A stretch of DNA of 64,000 bases from Adineta steineri (Eukaryota > Rotifera > Eurotatoria > Adinetida > Adinetidae), in NCBI GenBank assembly GCA_905250115.1, contig CAJNOI010000203.1, forward strand, positions 1-64,000, written 5' to 3'. This document shows positions 1 through 10,578 of the stretch, piece after piece. Both the position numbers and the translations under genes were made by a program. The notes below the pieces were generated by a model. The model searched no databases. It saw only the letters and a list, made by a program, of their open reading frames with translations, and had not been told where the DNA came from. How positions within the stretch are numbered: position 1 is the stretch's first letter; every line of letters begins with the position of its first letter.

Positions 1-1002
1 AGCAGATGCACTTTTCTTAAAAGATTCAATGATGACATTTACTTCGTGTTCAACTTGTGTATCAGGAAGAAGATAAATAGTAACAAATTCGTTACTACTG
101 ACATCATTTTCAGTATGATTAACTATGTCTTGAGCCAATGAACAAAAACTGGACAAAATTTCAAACTAAATAAAAACAAAATTAATCTTGAGAGTGAGTG
201 TAGGAATGAAGGAAGGGTGAGAATGAGATGAGCGTGTGCCTAAATTCATCTTTTCTGGACACAGTATTTCTTGTTTTTGAATGAGGTAAATTCTTTTGTT
301 TGTCCTCATATAATATAAATCAATTCTGAAACTAGAATACTAAATCTCTTATGAAGAACTGTGCGACAATCAGCTCAATAATTGTTTTTGAGTAACTAAT
401 ATTAACCTACCTGAGAACTAGCTGTTGTTCGAAAATCCGACACTCCATATCGACTTGCATTCGATAAATATAATGCATGAATCCATTCTTGACTAACGAA
501 ACGACTCGAACAAACAGGATGGACTTTGATTGTATTGGAAACAAAATTTTTATAAGATATGCTGGTTGATGAACATGGACATGAAAGAGTTTTGTTATGT
601 CTAGAGTAAAGTTCATTGAATTTGACAGGTGTAATATTAGAGACAGTAACTGTTGAAGATTCTATCTGCATCATAGTAGCGTAGAAAATCATATATAAAG
701 ACACTGAAATAAATAAGAAAAATTATGCAACTACTTTTATTTGATACAGTTAGAAAGCTTGAGGGTGTGGGAGCGATCTCTAACTGATATCCACACTCAC
801 ACCCACCCTCAAACGAAAAACGTGTATGTGACTTACCCACGAGTAGAAGAACGTACAACCAAGTTTTATATTTTTGATGTTTAAGAACAATTGCTGGATC
901 TTGTACTTCATCATCGTCATGATACTCATCTTCTTCGAGCATAAAGAGATTATAATCGAATACTTTTCGAATAAGCCAATGAAATAAAGACTTGAGATTC
1001 AT
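1..1002 (-). CDS. CPCS-family multi-pass membrane protein (5' part, runs off the window)
   Basis: Three exons can be joined on the minus strand: 1002-837, 703-411 and 165-1. The GT-AG borders keep the frame. The N-terminus is cytosolic-looking, with an acidic patch (LEEDEYHDDDE). A membrane helix spans the first splice (TWLYVLLLV then SLYMIFYATM). An ectodomain follows with the motif L.CPCS..SISY.NFV and then HPVCSS.FVS.EWI. The same motif order occurs in the two plus-strand genes at 21.2 and 23.1 kb, so the three are paralogues. I do not recognise the family by name and do not infer a function. Intron 1 carries one of the GGGTGTGGG hairpins. The 3' half, including the expected second membrane helix, lies outside the window. 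Confidence 0.75.
758..812. repeat. G/C-arm hairpin repeat, intronic
   Basis: The left arm begins CTTGAGGGTGTGGG and the right arm reads CACACCCACCCTCAA about 35 bases later, giving an imperfect inverted repeat. It is one of about 18 related hairpins in the window and sits in intron 1 of the CPCS-family gene. Confidence 0.7.
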
Positions 1003-1198
1003 TCTTCAAAGAATCAACTTTTTGAAGAGTGTAATATTTGTTTTTGATTACTTCAAAAGTCACAAGAATAGTTTACTGTAAAAATGAAAATTTATTATGC
1101 AAAACCGTTATCAACGAATAGGTAGCAAAATAAAGAAATAACTAAAAATATTTTTAAGATTAACCAAGGGCAGGTATTCTCAAACAGTGAAATACATG

Positions 1199-1270
1199 TT
1201 GGGTGTCGGTAGTATTGAGCGTGGGTGTGTTTATTGTATTTATCTTGTACTCACACCCACACCCTCAACA
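1199..1270. repeat. G/C-arm hairpin repeat
   Basis: The left arm is TGGGTGTCGG with an inner GCGTGGGTGTG. The right arm is CACACCCACACCCTCAA. It belongs to the same family as the hairpin at 758-812 and is intergenic. Confidence 0.65.
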
Positions 1271-2020
1271 TGTACATGTATATGAATCTGGAAAACTGTC
1301 AATATATTCAGATTAGTACACTTAAAAACCATCGACCAAACATCATCAAACCCTCAAGATGGCGAATATTGTCGGAAGGTGAAAAATCTGACAAATCTAG
1401 CAATATCACTCCGCTGACATGTCACAGAAAATCTTCGGATGGCTCGACGATTTATAGGAATGGTACGATGCTATATTCCACAGATATCTAACTAAAAATG
1501 CAAGTTCCGATAAAAATGATGTTGAGCAGTAGAAAATGGACTGTTGTGTCTTCACTATCAAAACAACTTTATTAGAGTTGATTGATATTTTGTTTCATAT
1601 ACTGGAATCTTGTAGCACTAATGTAGAAAGTCTTAATATGTGTTCACGAATTACATTTCGTTTATGATTACATTATTGCATTGGATTTTAACAACATACT
1701 CACAGAAATGAATCGAAGAATACTGTGGAAATATGACAAACAACACGATCAACACTGAATTTGAATAGAATGAGCATTCTCTTGAACACTCATATAATGA
1801 CAAACTGTGATCGATCGTATTCATATAACTTATTTCTATTATAATAAATTAAAAAAAACGTTTACGTGACTACATGATATTTTTGATTGTTTGGTAATAA
1901 ATGATGATGGATGTTAAACTTGTTTTTAATTCCGGCATGCATCTTATTATTATAATATGTTTTTATATAGAAATTTGTCCGTGGAATACAACTTTTAAAT
2001 GAAGATAGGAAAAGATCTAA

Positions 2021-2111
2021 AGGATGGATGTGGATGAGGGCGAGGTGCGTAAGAGGTGTTCTCAGTCTAGCACATCCTCGCTTATAGCCTTACTTCATTC
2101 ACACCTACACT
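2021..2111. repeat. weak G/C-arm hairpin repeat
   Basis: A G-rich side (GGATGGATGTGGATGAGGG) faces a C-rich side (CACACCTACACTC). This is a diverged member of the dispersed hairpin family. Confidence 0.4.
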
Positions 2112-3529
2112 CTAATTTTTTCATTGTATTCTTGATGGAATATCGAGAATCACGCTTCTTATCATATTTACTTAGCTCATGGTGAAAAAGAACAGTATGC
2201 AGCAAAATCTGTATTATTTGTTGTTGCAATATTTTGCTCTTCCTAACGAATATTAAACGTCGATTTGATTGTAATGAGTACATGTCTTATACAATGTCTT
2301 TTTCTACTGCATCCCGATTAATAAGCATACGCCACTCTCTGCTTCTTCTATATTTTCTTACAGGTAATCTTATTGCGATTTATTTTTCATTCTGGGTTTG
2401 GATATTAATGTGATACAAATATGATATTCATGCCCACATCCACCCTCAAACGAAGGTAATTGTTTATAGGATTAAATACACAACCTCTTTTAAACACGTT
2501 ATATTATGCATTTATCAATGAATAAGACTTTTGATCATTTCTTGATTCATCCACACCCCATATCGAAGATCCATAAAGTTTAATGAAAACAACTCAGAAT
2601 GAAATAATATCAATTGATTAAACATCTTTTATTTATTTGAGAATTTGACATTGAATACTCAAAGCATTTCAAACAATAAAACATTACAACTTGTTTAATT
2701 TTATATATTTTGATAAATTAATTCAATTACAAATTATTTCTTTACTAATAAAATAGATTTCATTTAGACACCATTTATATTTACTATTGATGAAAAATAT
2801 CAAAGGTTTCTTATTTCTTTCAAAATACATTTCATATTGCTCATCAGATGAACCGAATAGGAATAAAATCAATATATCTGTGATAAGTGTAGATTAACAG
2901 AAAAATGGTTGATTCAACATGATTCCAAAGATTCTACGACCTCGAAGCAGGTGTGTTCTCCTTGGCGATTTCACTTCTTAGAATTCACTGTTTTGGATGA
3001 ATGTGAGTTTCTTTTCTTTACCGACATTCATCCTCAAGATAGTTTCCACGAATTCTAAAAAAGATTTCTCTTTTGTCTTCCTACTATTGAATTCGTTATA
3101 AAATGCATCTATGGTCAGCGTACATCGGATCCAAGCGTTTATATTCTGTTGGCCTGGTTCACGATTAACTTCGATCTCAAATGCAGTTATTTTTAGTTAA
3201 ATGGATAAAGAGAAATAAATACGAGACGAAAGAAAGACTTTCATACATGATTATGATCATTTCATATGTAACAAAATAGGCGTGTTTAAAATAAGTTACC
3301 AAATATTCGACAATAATCGAATGAAAATCTGACTAAACCTTATAATATATCCAATAATTATTCATATAGTCGAAGAAATATCAGAACAAGTGCCGAAATA
3401 TTCAATACTAACTCAGCTCATTAAATAGTTCTCCAATTCCGTGTTTTAATATTGAACGCCATCCGGAATTTAAACGATTTGATCCTCATTCAAACTGAAA
3501 TTCAAATTTGCTGCATGTCTGATCTACAC

Positions 3530-3820
3530 TCCCTGCGCTTTGAAAGTAATAGGTGCAATACGAATCGCGGAAGGTGTGGGTTCGAGTCAAGGGTGCCACA
3601 TTTCCCTTACTATTACTAGTAAGTGGTTACTGTTACCAGGTAAGTGGTGGGTGATCATTATTATCACTCCGTAATCAACAATTAATAGTAAAACCAGTGA
3701 CTAATCACTGTTAAATATGATATTTTCAATTATGAAAACACTTACTGTTACCTTGGTAAGTGGAAGTGATAGTAACAGGTAATATGACACCCCTGGTTCG
3801 AGTTCCACGAGGATTATTTT
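3530..3820 (+). other. tRNA-like sequence split by a transposon
   Basis: A good Pol III B box (GGTTCGAGT) ends the 5' part at 3587. Removing bases 3588-3803 rejoins a five-pair T stem, GTGGG with TCCAC, around the 7-base loop TTCGAGT. It is followed by GAGGA and a T run that could act as a Pol III terminator. I could not fold a convincing acceptor stem or anticodon arm, so this may be a decayed tRNA or a tRNA-derived SINE rather than a functional tRNA gene. Confidence 0.4.
3588..3795. mobile_element. hAT-type MITE, 208 bp, 8-bp target duplication
   Basis: The element starts CAAGGGTG and ends CACCCCTG, with imperfect terminal inverted repeats of about 30 bp. It is flanked on both sides by the identical octamer GTTCGAGT (3580-3587 and 3796-3803). 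Eight-base duplications and CAGGG-like ends are hallmarks of hAT elements. It has no coding capacity, and internal sequence repeats the AAGTGG/GTTACC words in both orientations. It is inserted in the T-loop of the tRNA-like sequence. Confidence 0.75.
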
Positions 3821-4736
3821 TTTCTCGATCCGCACATGTTTTTCTTTCCTTTTCTTCCTATATAAAGATTTGTTTTTATCTTGTGCAAGGAAGGAAGAAA
3901 TCCATTCGAGATAAATAATTTTATCATCAGTTGGAAAGTAAACAAGTAATTTTTTTCCAACTTACATTATTTATTTTGTTTGCCACTCATTCAACTTGCG
4001 TACAATCCAGGGAGCAGGTATCTTCTACATTTCGCTGAGAGAAATCATTAAGGACACATACATAAAAAAGGCACAATAGTAACTACTTTTCTATCAACCT
4101 GAGTGACTACGTATGATTTGCTTCATCCTCTTGTCTTTTCGAGAGTATGAGTGAGGGAGCAGGTGTATTTCCTCCTTTTACTCTTAATAATTGTAATGAT
4201 TCGAATTGAAAATAGAATCGAATTTTGATGAATAAACATTTAGTCTTCCTATCAAACTTGATAATATAATTATATGTGAGCTTTATATCTAATTTATTTG
4301 TTTCTACTTCAAATAAAATACGATTACTGATTCTTTTCTCGTTCTGGTCATCACCCTCTACCTATTTTTAACATCTGGTTAACATATTACTTCGTTTATT
4401 TTCGTACGCATTGATATTGAGAAGACTGAGAGAATAGAAAACGGACGAAAAGAGAAAAAAAACATTCTTTTTAATTTTCTCTTCTCATTTAAGTTGTGGG
4501 TCTAGAATGTGAGTTCAGAGAAGATAGGCGTCCACAGCCCACTCACTATTAGCTCTCATATATACAGAGCTGTAGACAAACAGATGTCCGAACCAGTTAG
4601 AGTAGAAGGAACATCTAGTTTTCGTTTAGCGACAGCGTGTATCATCACTGCCGCTAACACCTACTCATCCCACATCCAAAATGATTTGAAACTGTTTAAT
4701 ATTTTTCTTAGTTTATGTTAAAGTGAAAAAATTCTT

Positions 4737-7700
4737 ATGACTTCAAGTGGTTTAATTGAACGGCAAGCAATTGGGCGTTCTGGAAACATAGGTTCACTGT
4801 ATGATATTCGTACAGATCAATTCGTAATGGGAAATTTATTTAATAACGTATTACCGGACTCATTTATAAAACGTTGCGATTGTGCTAATGTAAGCTATTG
4901 GCTTGATTTTCATAGTTCACAAAAAGAAACATTCAATAATTTAAATCTTGAAGCTAATTTAAAATTAGCATTAATGTTAGAATTAATGAAAGTCGAAGGA
5001 TCAACGAAATATTTAAGACAAACAAAAACAAATAGTCATACTGTTCGAGCTACGTTTATATATAAAGCGAAAACAAAACAAGAAGATCTACAAGTATCAA
5101 CAAAAGGTTTACATGAATATTTTTCTTCGCATGCATTTGAAAATCCCGATGCAACCCATGTCGTTATTGGAATTAAATGGGGAGCTAATGTAGCCGCAAC
5201 TTTTGAACGAATAGTGGACAAACATGATGATGTAAAACGAATCGAAGGTACATTGACAGCAAACTTTGCAAAGCCTACATTTGGTATTAGTGGAAATGCA
5301 AATTTAAAATATAATAAGGAACAAAAAGCGGATCTTGAATCATTAAGAATAAGCTTTTCTGGCGATGTATTAATTGAAAATTGTCCACGCACGATTGATG
5401 GAGTCATGGAAGTTTATCAAAAAGTGCCATCAATGATTAGATCATTGAATGATGGGAAAGGACAACAACTCACATTTATTCTGTGTTCTTTAAAACAAAT
5501 TGCAGAAATGACAAAATTTGAACAAAAAATGACTAGGTTAGTCGAACAAATTTTTTGCATGCATTATTGTACTCAACTTGTTTCATTTTTTATTAGAATG
5601 GTAAAAGAAGTATCGGAACAAACTGTTAATCGAATTGAGAATATTTTTGAACAAATAAATGATGAACAAAGAAAATTAAATGATTTTATAGATGAGATTA
5701 ATCCATGGAAAAAATTTCTTCCTCGTCAATGGTTTGATTTAGTCAAAAAAAAATTATCAAATTTTAATGAAGAAGAATCAAAACTAAAACGTGATTTATC
5801 AAGTTTATTAGTTGCTATTCGTAGTAATTCAGCTGAAGAATCAAAAATGATTGAACTTATTGATAATTTTAGTAAACATCCATGTTCACCTGAATCAATT
5901 GAAAAATTTTTTTATGAAAAAGAAAATATAAAAACGAAAATAAAAACATTAAGAAGAAGTAGCCCGGATAAAACAGAATTAGTTACAAATATCACCTCAA
6001 TTGAAGATTTTATACAAGATTTTTATGATAATGATGTTTATTTATTACATATATGTGAAAAATGGCAACAGGAAGATGAAGAAAATTCATTAAAACAAAT
6101 GAGATATTTTATTAATTTAAAGAAAAATGAACAAGACACACAAAATAATAAAGCCAAATTTTGGGTTATTGATTATGATTTACATTCACGTTTAGAAAAC
6201 AAGCCGACTAATTCTGTTATTTATTATGCAACAAGAGCAACAATAAAATCAAAAGATTTCTATAAGGAATCACGGAGTAAGTTTATTATTTATCAAATAG
6301 CAAAATATATTTCATTACTTTTTTGTGAATAAATTCGAATGTTTAAAATATTCGTTGTTAGATTAGCACCAATATAACTTAAATTCATTTAGGCAAACTT
6401 TCGCGAAAACAAATTGATCTAATTTTGACCGAAAATTCCATGTTGACAGAACAACGTCTTAAAGATTGGCATCAACAATTTATGAATGATTAGTAAGTAC
6501 ACTAGTAATTTCAATTTTTCTTCATTATCTACAATCCTTTTATATTAAGTTCCGATGGTGAACTGAATGAAGAAAATTTTGTTTGCGAATTAGGGAAACT
6601 TTTTCCAAAGTAAGTTTATCAGTTGATGTGAGTGAAGAGTAATATTTGAAAACATTCATATTTCACTTTTAGAGGTGATCCGATAAACTTTCGTGATTTT
6701 GCATTTCAAGTAATTGATAAGGATAAAAGTGGCACAGTAAACTTTCCAGAGTTTATGACTGCCATTGCTATTACACATCCAGGCGATTTAATAAAACGAC
6801 TTCATCTGGTTTGCGATAGAACTTTTTTATTCGGATAAATATCAATATTATATTTGCATTTAGGTATTTTCTGTTTGTGATTATGATTGTTCCAGAGAAA
6901 TTGGTGCTAGAAAAATAATTAAGTTTATTGAAGCTGTAGCAGAACTTAATAATGGTCCATCAACAGTCAATACAAATGAAGCAAAACACATTGCTGGACA
7001 AATTATGAAAATCTGTCGTAAAAATAAAGACGATATGGTGACAGAGGAAGAATTTATCCGATGGTTAGTTTTCGAAAAATATTCATATATCTTCAGAATC
7101 AAATTATATCTTTTCTTTATTTAGTTGCAGAGGAAATTCCAAAATTGCTAAGGCTTTTTTACCAGACGTTAAAATAACAGGTAAGTTATTCGCTCAACTA
7201 AAAAGATAGAACCTACCATCACAAATAGTAACTAATTTAACAACGTCTCTCTGTCTGAAGTGTGTTGTAAAGCTACTCATCTCGTTGGTACATAATATCT
7301 TGAGAGTGGACATGGGTCTGGATGTAGTCAAAAGAGTACTTATCCTTACCCAAATTCACACCCACACCAGTCATTATTTGTCTCAAAAATCAATACTTTC
7401 ATTTCAACAAAATTCAACTTTTTTTTCATTTTTTTAGAACAAATCAAATGGAAACAAAATGGAAGTATTTGTGTGGGAGGAAATGAACAAGGAACTGAAT
7501 TAAATCAACTCTATCTTCCTAATGGGATCTCTATTGATCATCACAATAACATTTTCATTGCTGATTGTTTCAATCATCGTATTGTTGAATGGAAATATAA
7601 TTCGAACGAAGGACAAATCATTGCTGGGGGAAATGGACAGGGAAATGGAAATGATCAGTTGAAGTCTCCAACAGATGTTCTTGTTGATAAACAAAATGAT

Positions 7701-8333
7701 TCTTTTATCATTTCTGATTTTGAGAATCGACGAGTAATCCGGTGTTTCCGCCAAAACGAAAGAAAACAAGAAATTCTCATTTCTGATATTCGTTGTGTTG
7801 GTCTGTCAATGGATAAAAATGGATTTATTTATGTTTCTGATGCTGAGAAAGATGAAGTAAGACGATGGAAAGAAGGAGATGAAAGAGGAACAATTGTCGC
7901 AGGCGGAAATGGAAATGGGAATCATCTCAATCAACTCGAAGGACCTAATTTTATCTTTGTTGACGAAGATGATTCTCTTTATGTATCAGATTTTTTTAAT
8001 CATCGTGTGATGAAATGGAGAAAAGATGCAAAAGAAGGAATTGTTGTTGCTGGTGGAAATGGTCCAGGAGATAGTCTCAACCAATTGTTTCATCCTCAGG
8101 GAGTAATTGTTGATCATTTGGGTCAAATCTATGTAGCAGATTGTTTTAACCATCGAGTAATGCGTTGGTGTGAAGGAAATACAGAAGGTGAAGTTGTTGT
8201 TGGTGGGAATGATGACGGAAAAGAATTAAATCAATTAAATGGTCCCAAAGGTTTATCATTTGATGATGAAGAGAATCTTTATGTTGTTGATAATGGGAAT
8301 CATCGAATATTAAAATTTGAAAAATGTTTTTAA
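4737..8333 (+). CDS. SNTX/MACPF-like + EF-hand + NHL-repeat fusion protein
   Basis: One spliced gene of about 975 residues. Exons are 4737-5536, 5597-6276, 6393-6492, 6550-6609, 6673-6808, 6864-7063, 7125-7180 and 7438-8333. Residues 1 to about 250 resemble the N-terminal MACPF/CDC-like module of stonustoxin-related proteins (AIGRSGNIGSLYDIRTD near the start), followed by a long helical region. Residues 494-677 are a neuronal-calcium-sensor-like EF-hand module. One canonical loop is DKDKSGTVNFPE; the next two are degenerate (the last position is K in one, the first is R in the other). Residues 678-975 are six NHL repeats (N.L..P.G...D, ..VAD..NHRV). No signal peptide is visible, so the protein is probably intracellular. 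Stonustoxin-family N-termini also occur in many non-venom proteins, so toxicity is not implied. The 60-base intron 5537-5596 is a multiple of three and open, so it could be retained. Confidence 0.8.
7299..7370. repeat. weak G/C-arm hairpin, intronic
   Basis: CTTGAGAGTGGACATGGG faces TTCACACCCACACC inside the last intron of the SNTX-EF-NHL gene. It is a diverged member of the hairpin family. Confidence 0.5.
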
Positions 8334-8470
8334 TTAAAATATTTTCCTTTTGATTAAATGAAATTTATGTAAATAAAAATCAAGTAGAATTTTTGATTAA
8401 ATGATGTTTCTATTATTTGCAAAATAAATTAAATTTTTGATGAAAAAAATAAAAATAATTGGAATTTGCG

Positions 8471-8569
8471 AATATCTTGAGGGTGTGAGTATGAGTCTGG
8501 GTGGATCTGGGTGTGGGTGTGAGAAAAGAAGAGACACCCACACCCACACCCGATTTCTACCAAGATATT
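8471..8569. repeat. G/C-arm hairpin repeat, well preserved
   Basis: The outer arms are AATATCTTGAGGGTG and CAAGATATT. The inner arms are GGGTGTGGGTGTG and CACCCACACCCACACC. This is the cleanest copy of the family and shows that AATATCTTG/CAAGATATT can belong to the termini. Confidence 0.75.
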
Positions 8570-8937
8570 TTCTTTAAAAGTTTCTCGCAAAAATCCCTTG
8601 TAAATTTGATAAAGATTAATACAACGGTAAAAAAAACTCCAAATCATTACTCGTCGTCTGTTCTTTTTCATTTTCTATAGTAATTTCTAAGAATGTTTTA
8701 ATGAATGAAATTACAAGATGAATATCTAATAGATAATTATATGTATCACGAGGATTTAACTCATTTTCTAAGTTTAATAATATTTGAGAATCATCTTTAA
8801 AAAAATCTAATGCATAACTATTCATATAATATGCTATAGTGTACAGTCATAACAATCAAGATCATAGACAAGATTTCATGAGTCAATAACTGGACTGTAA
8901 TTTGACGCAATATATTGTGAAAAAATGAATCTATAAA

Positions 8938-9020
8938 TACTCAACAAGAAGCAACTTATTGGGGTTTTTCCAACTAAATAATTCAGTAAAAAAAAGAGAA
9001 AATAAAAAACTTGAGCGCGG
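8938..9020 (+). repeat. diverged direct repeat, copy 1
   Basis: It shares about three quarters of its bases with 9653-9741, including TTTTTCCAACTA.ATAAT.CAGTAAA and GAGAAAA. The two copies flank the LTR-like segment. Confidence 0.5.
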
Positions 9021-9028
9021 CGGGGGCT

Positions 9029-9450
9029 TGTAAGTGAACAAGTAAGATATTTGTTCGCTACGTCTATCACATATGTGTCACTTGGTATTTTCCTTCTTTT
9101 CTACTCTCTTCCTTCTTATGTCACATATACTTGAATTTTTCCATTCCTGTCTATCATATGCGTTTAATCTTTTCCTTTCGTTCTCTATGTGTCATCTTTT
9201 CATCTGCATCCTATCTAATGGGATTTTCCCGCTCGTTCAACCACGATCATCCGTTGGATTTTTCCGAAAGATGAATAATGCCCCTCATCCTATATATAGC
9301 GGATAACTTTTCATAAATAAAGACAGAGAGTTAGACACTGAACACCAGTCGAGAAGACTGTAACACCAGTAAAATGAACTATGTGTAATTATTTTTTTTA
9401 TTTTTCTTTGTTTCGTTCACTCAGACAGATCTTTTCATTGCACGTCTACT
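9029..9450 (+). mobile_element. possible solo LTR or retroelement promoter fragment
   Basis: A TATATATAGC box at about 9291 is followed at about 25 bases by AATAAAGA. A short G/A-rich transcribed-type segment (AGTTAGACACTG, CACCAGTCGAGAAGACTG) comes next. That order is typical of the U3-R part of LTRs. I cannot fix the TG...CA ends or a target duplication, and no pol gene is nearby. It could equally be an ordinary Pol II promoter. Confidence 0.3.
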
Positions 9451-9652
9451 AAAAACCAAAATAATAAATATTTAAAGGTGAAAAGCTTTGCTTTTTCGCA
9501 AATAAGGTAAGTGATACTGTCGTATTTTTCTTCTAGCTTCGAGAGAAATTTTTCTGATTTTTCACCTGATTTTGTAAAAAAAAATTCCTTATCAATTCCT
9601 GTTCTTTAACGAAAGCCCTTGATTTCTAAAATTTGAATTTGGCAACCCTGAT

Positions 9653-9741
9653 TAACACTCAATAAAAAGCAGCTCACTAGACTTTTTCCAACTAGATAAT
9701 CCAGTAAAACAAAGAGAAAACAAATAATTAGAACGCAAGCT
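9653..9741 (+). repeat. diverged direct repeat, copy 2
   Basis: It is the partner of 8938-9020 in the same orientation, about 715 bases downstream. Confidence 0.5.
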
Positions 9742-10578
9742 GACAGCAAAGAACAGAAAAAAGTCAATGATTCACATCGTTTCTATCGAGATTTTTTAAA
9801 ATGAGCGGCATAAACTAAAGACACAAGATAATAAAAAATACGTTTCTTTGTTTTCTATCGGCTCAGAAATATTCATTGTTTTTCTTTGTATTGCTTCATT
9901 ATATAAAAAAAGTAACGACATATTAAAACTAGTATGCAGAAAAAGGTTTCACTAAAGGGGTATATGTCTTATTTTGCTAAGTGAATCTATTTTAGGTGTA
10001 AGATATGTTTGATATACTCGTTTACGACATAAGAGATCTTCTAGATCGTCCACATAGTTATATAAAAGGATTTATGAAAGTGCAATGTATAATACACAGT
10101 TTACGAATCTCTTATTCTTCACATTTTTTATAATGTATCAATGATTTAAAAATCCAGAAGAATAGCAGACGAGCAGAAATCCTTCTAGAATAATTTATTC
10201 TTAATATAACCTACTTATTAAGGAGTATTTCATCTTAAACTCAAAGTTGTATCTCAAGAGATTTCTCTCTCAGGATACTCTATACAGCTGTTACTAAGAG
10301 CGTCTCTGGATAGCCCTTTAAAAGTTAATACTGCTACTCATTAATAGCTTTTTATATGAGAAAAATATTAACATGTGGATTATGCACTCCACTTTGACTG
10401 ACGCCAACTTTCGCTCACGTCATACGACCGGAATCTATATCATTTTGAAGTTTGAGTTAATTTATCTTTTTCTATAATTATATCAATAGTCATCAACAAT
10501 CTGAGAAGGCAAAAGAGTTTTTTTGTCGATTTTAGATTATAAAAATATTCAAGTTTGACTAGAATAACAATTGTGGAC

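Larger units (their letters stand above)
1003..4736. other. intergenic region, 3.7 kb
   Basis: No convincing coding sequence was found; open frames here are short and show no family signature. The stretch holds two G/C-arm hairpins (about 1199-1270 and a weak one at 2021-2111), a tRNA-like sequence and a MITE near 3.5-3.8 kb. The final kilobase is AT-rich and presumably includes the promoter of the 4.7-kb gene. Confidence 0.6.
8334..10578. other. intergenic region, 2.2 kb, repeat-bearing
   Basis: No gene was recognised. It contains a strong G/C-arm hairpin just downstream of the NHL gene, a pair of diverged direct repeats (8938-9020 and 9653-9741) and an LTR-like stretch between them. The remainder (9.75-10.57 kb) shows nothing I can name. 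Confidence 0.55.

Noticed and set aside
4509-4721. Short open frame just upstream of the SNTX-like gene
   Set aside because: No family signature, ends before the gene start, and the 4737 ATG already begins the conserved domain.
5036-5407. Minus-strand 123-codon frame inside the SNTX-like exon
   Set aside because: It is a shadow of the plus-strand coding exon, which has clear family similarity.
6277-6392. Apparent phase mismatch between the SNTX-like exon and the EF-hand exons
   Set aside because: On recounting, the acceptor leaves GC AAA CTT, which completes the codon begun by the single A of the previous exon, so the join is in frame.
7500-7769. Minus-strand frame over the NHL exon
   Set aside because: It is a shadow of the NHL coding sequence; the same shadow recurs at 49310-49669 over the pseudogene.
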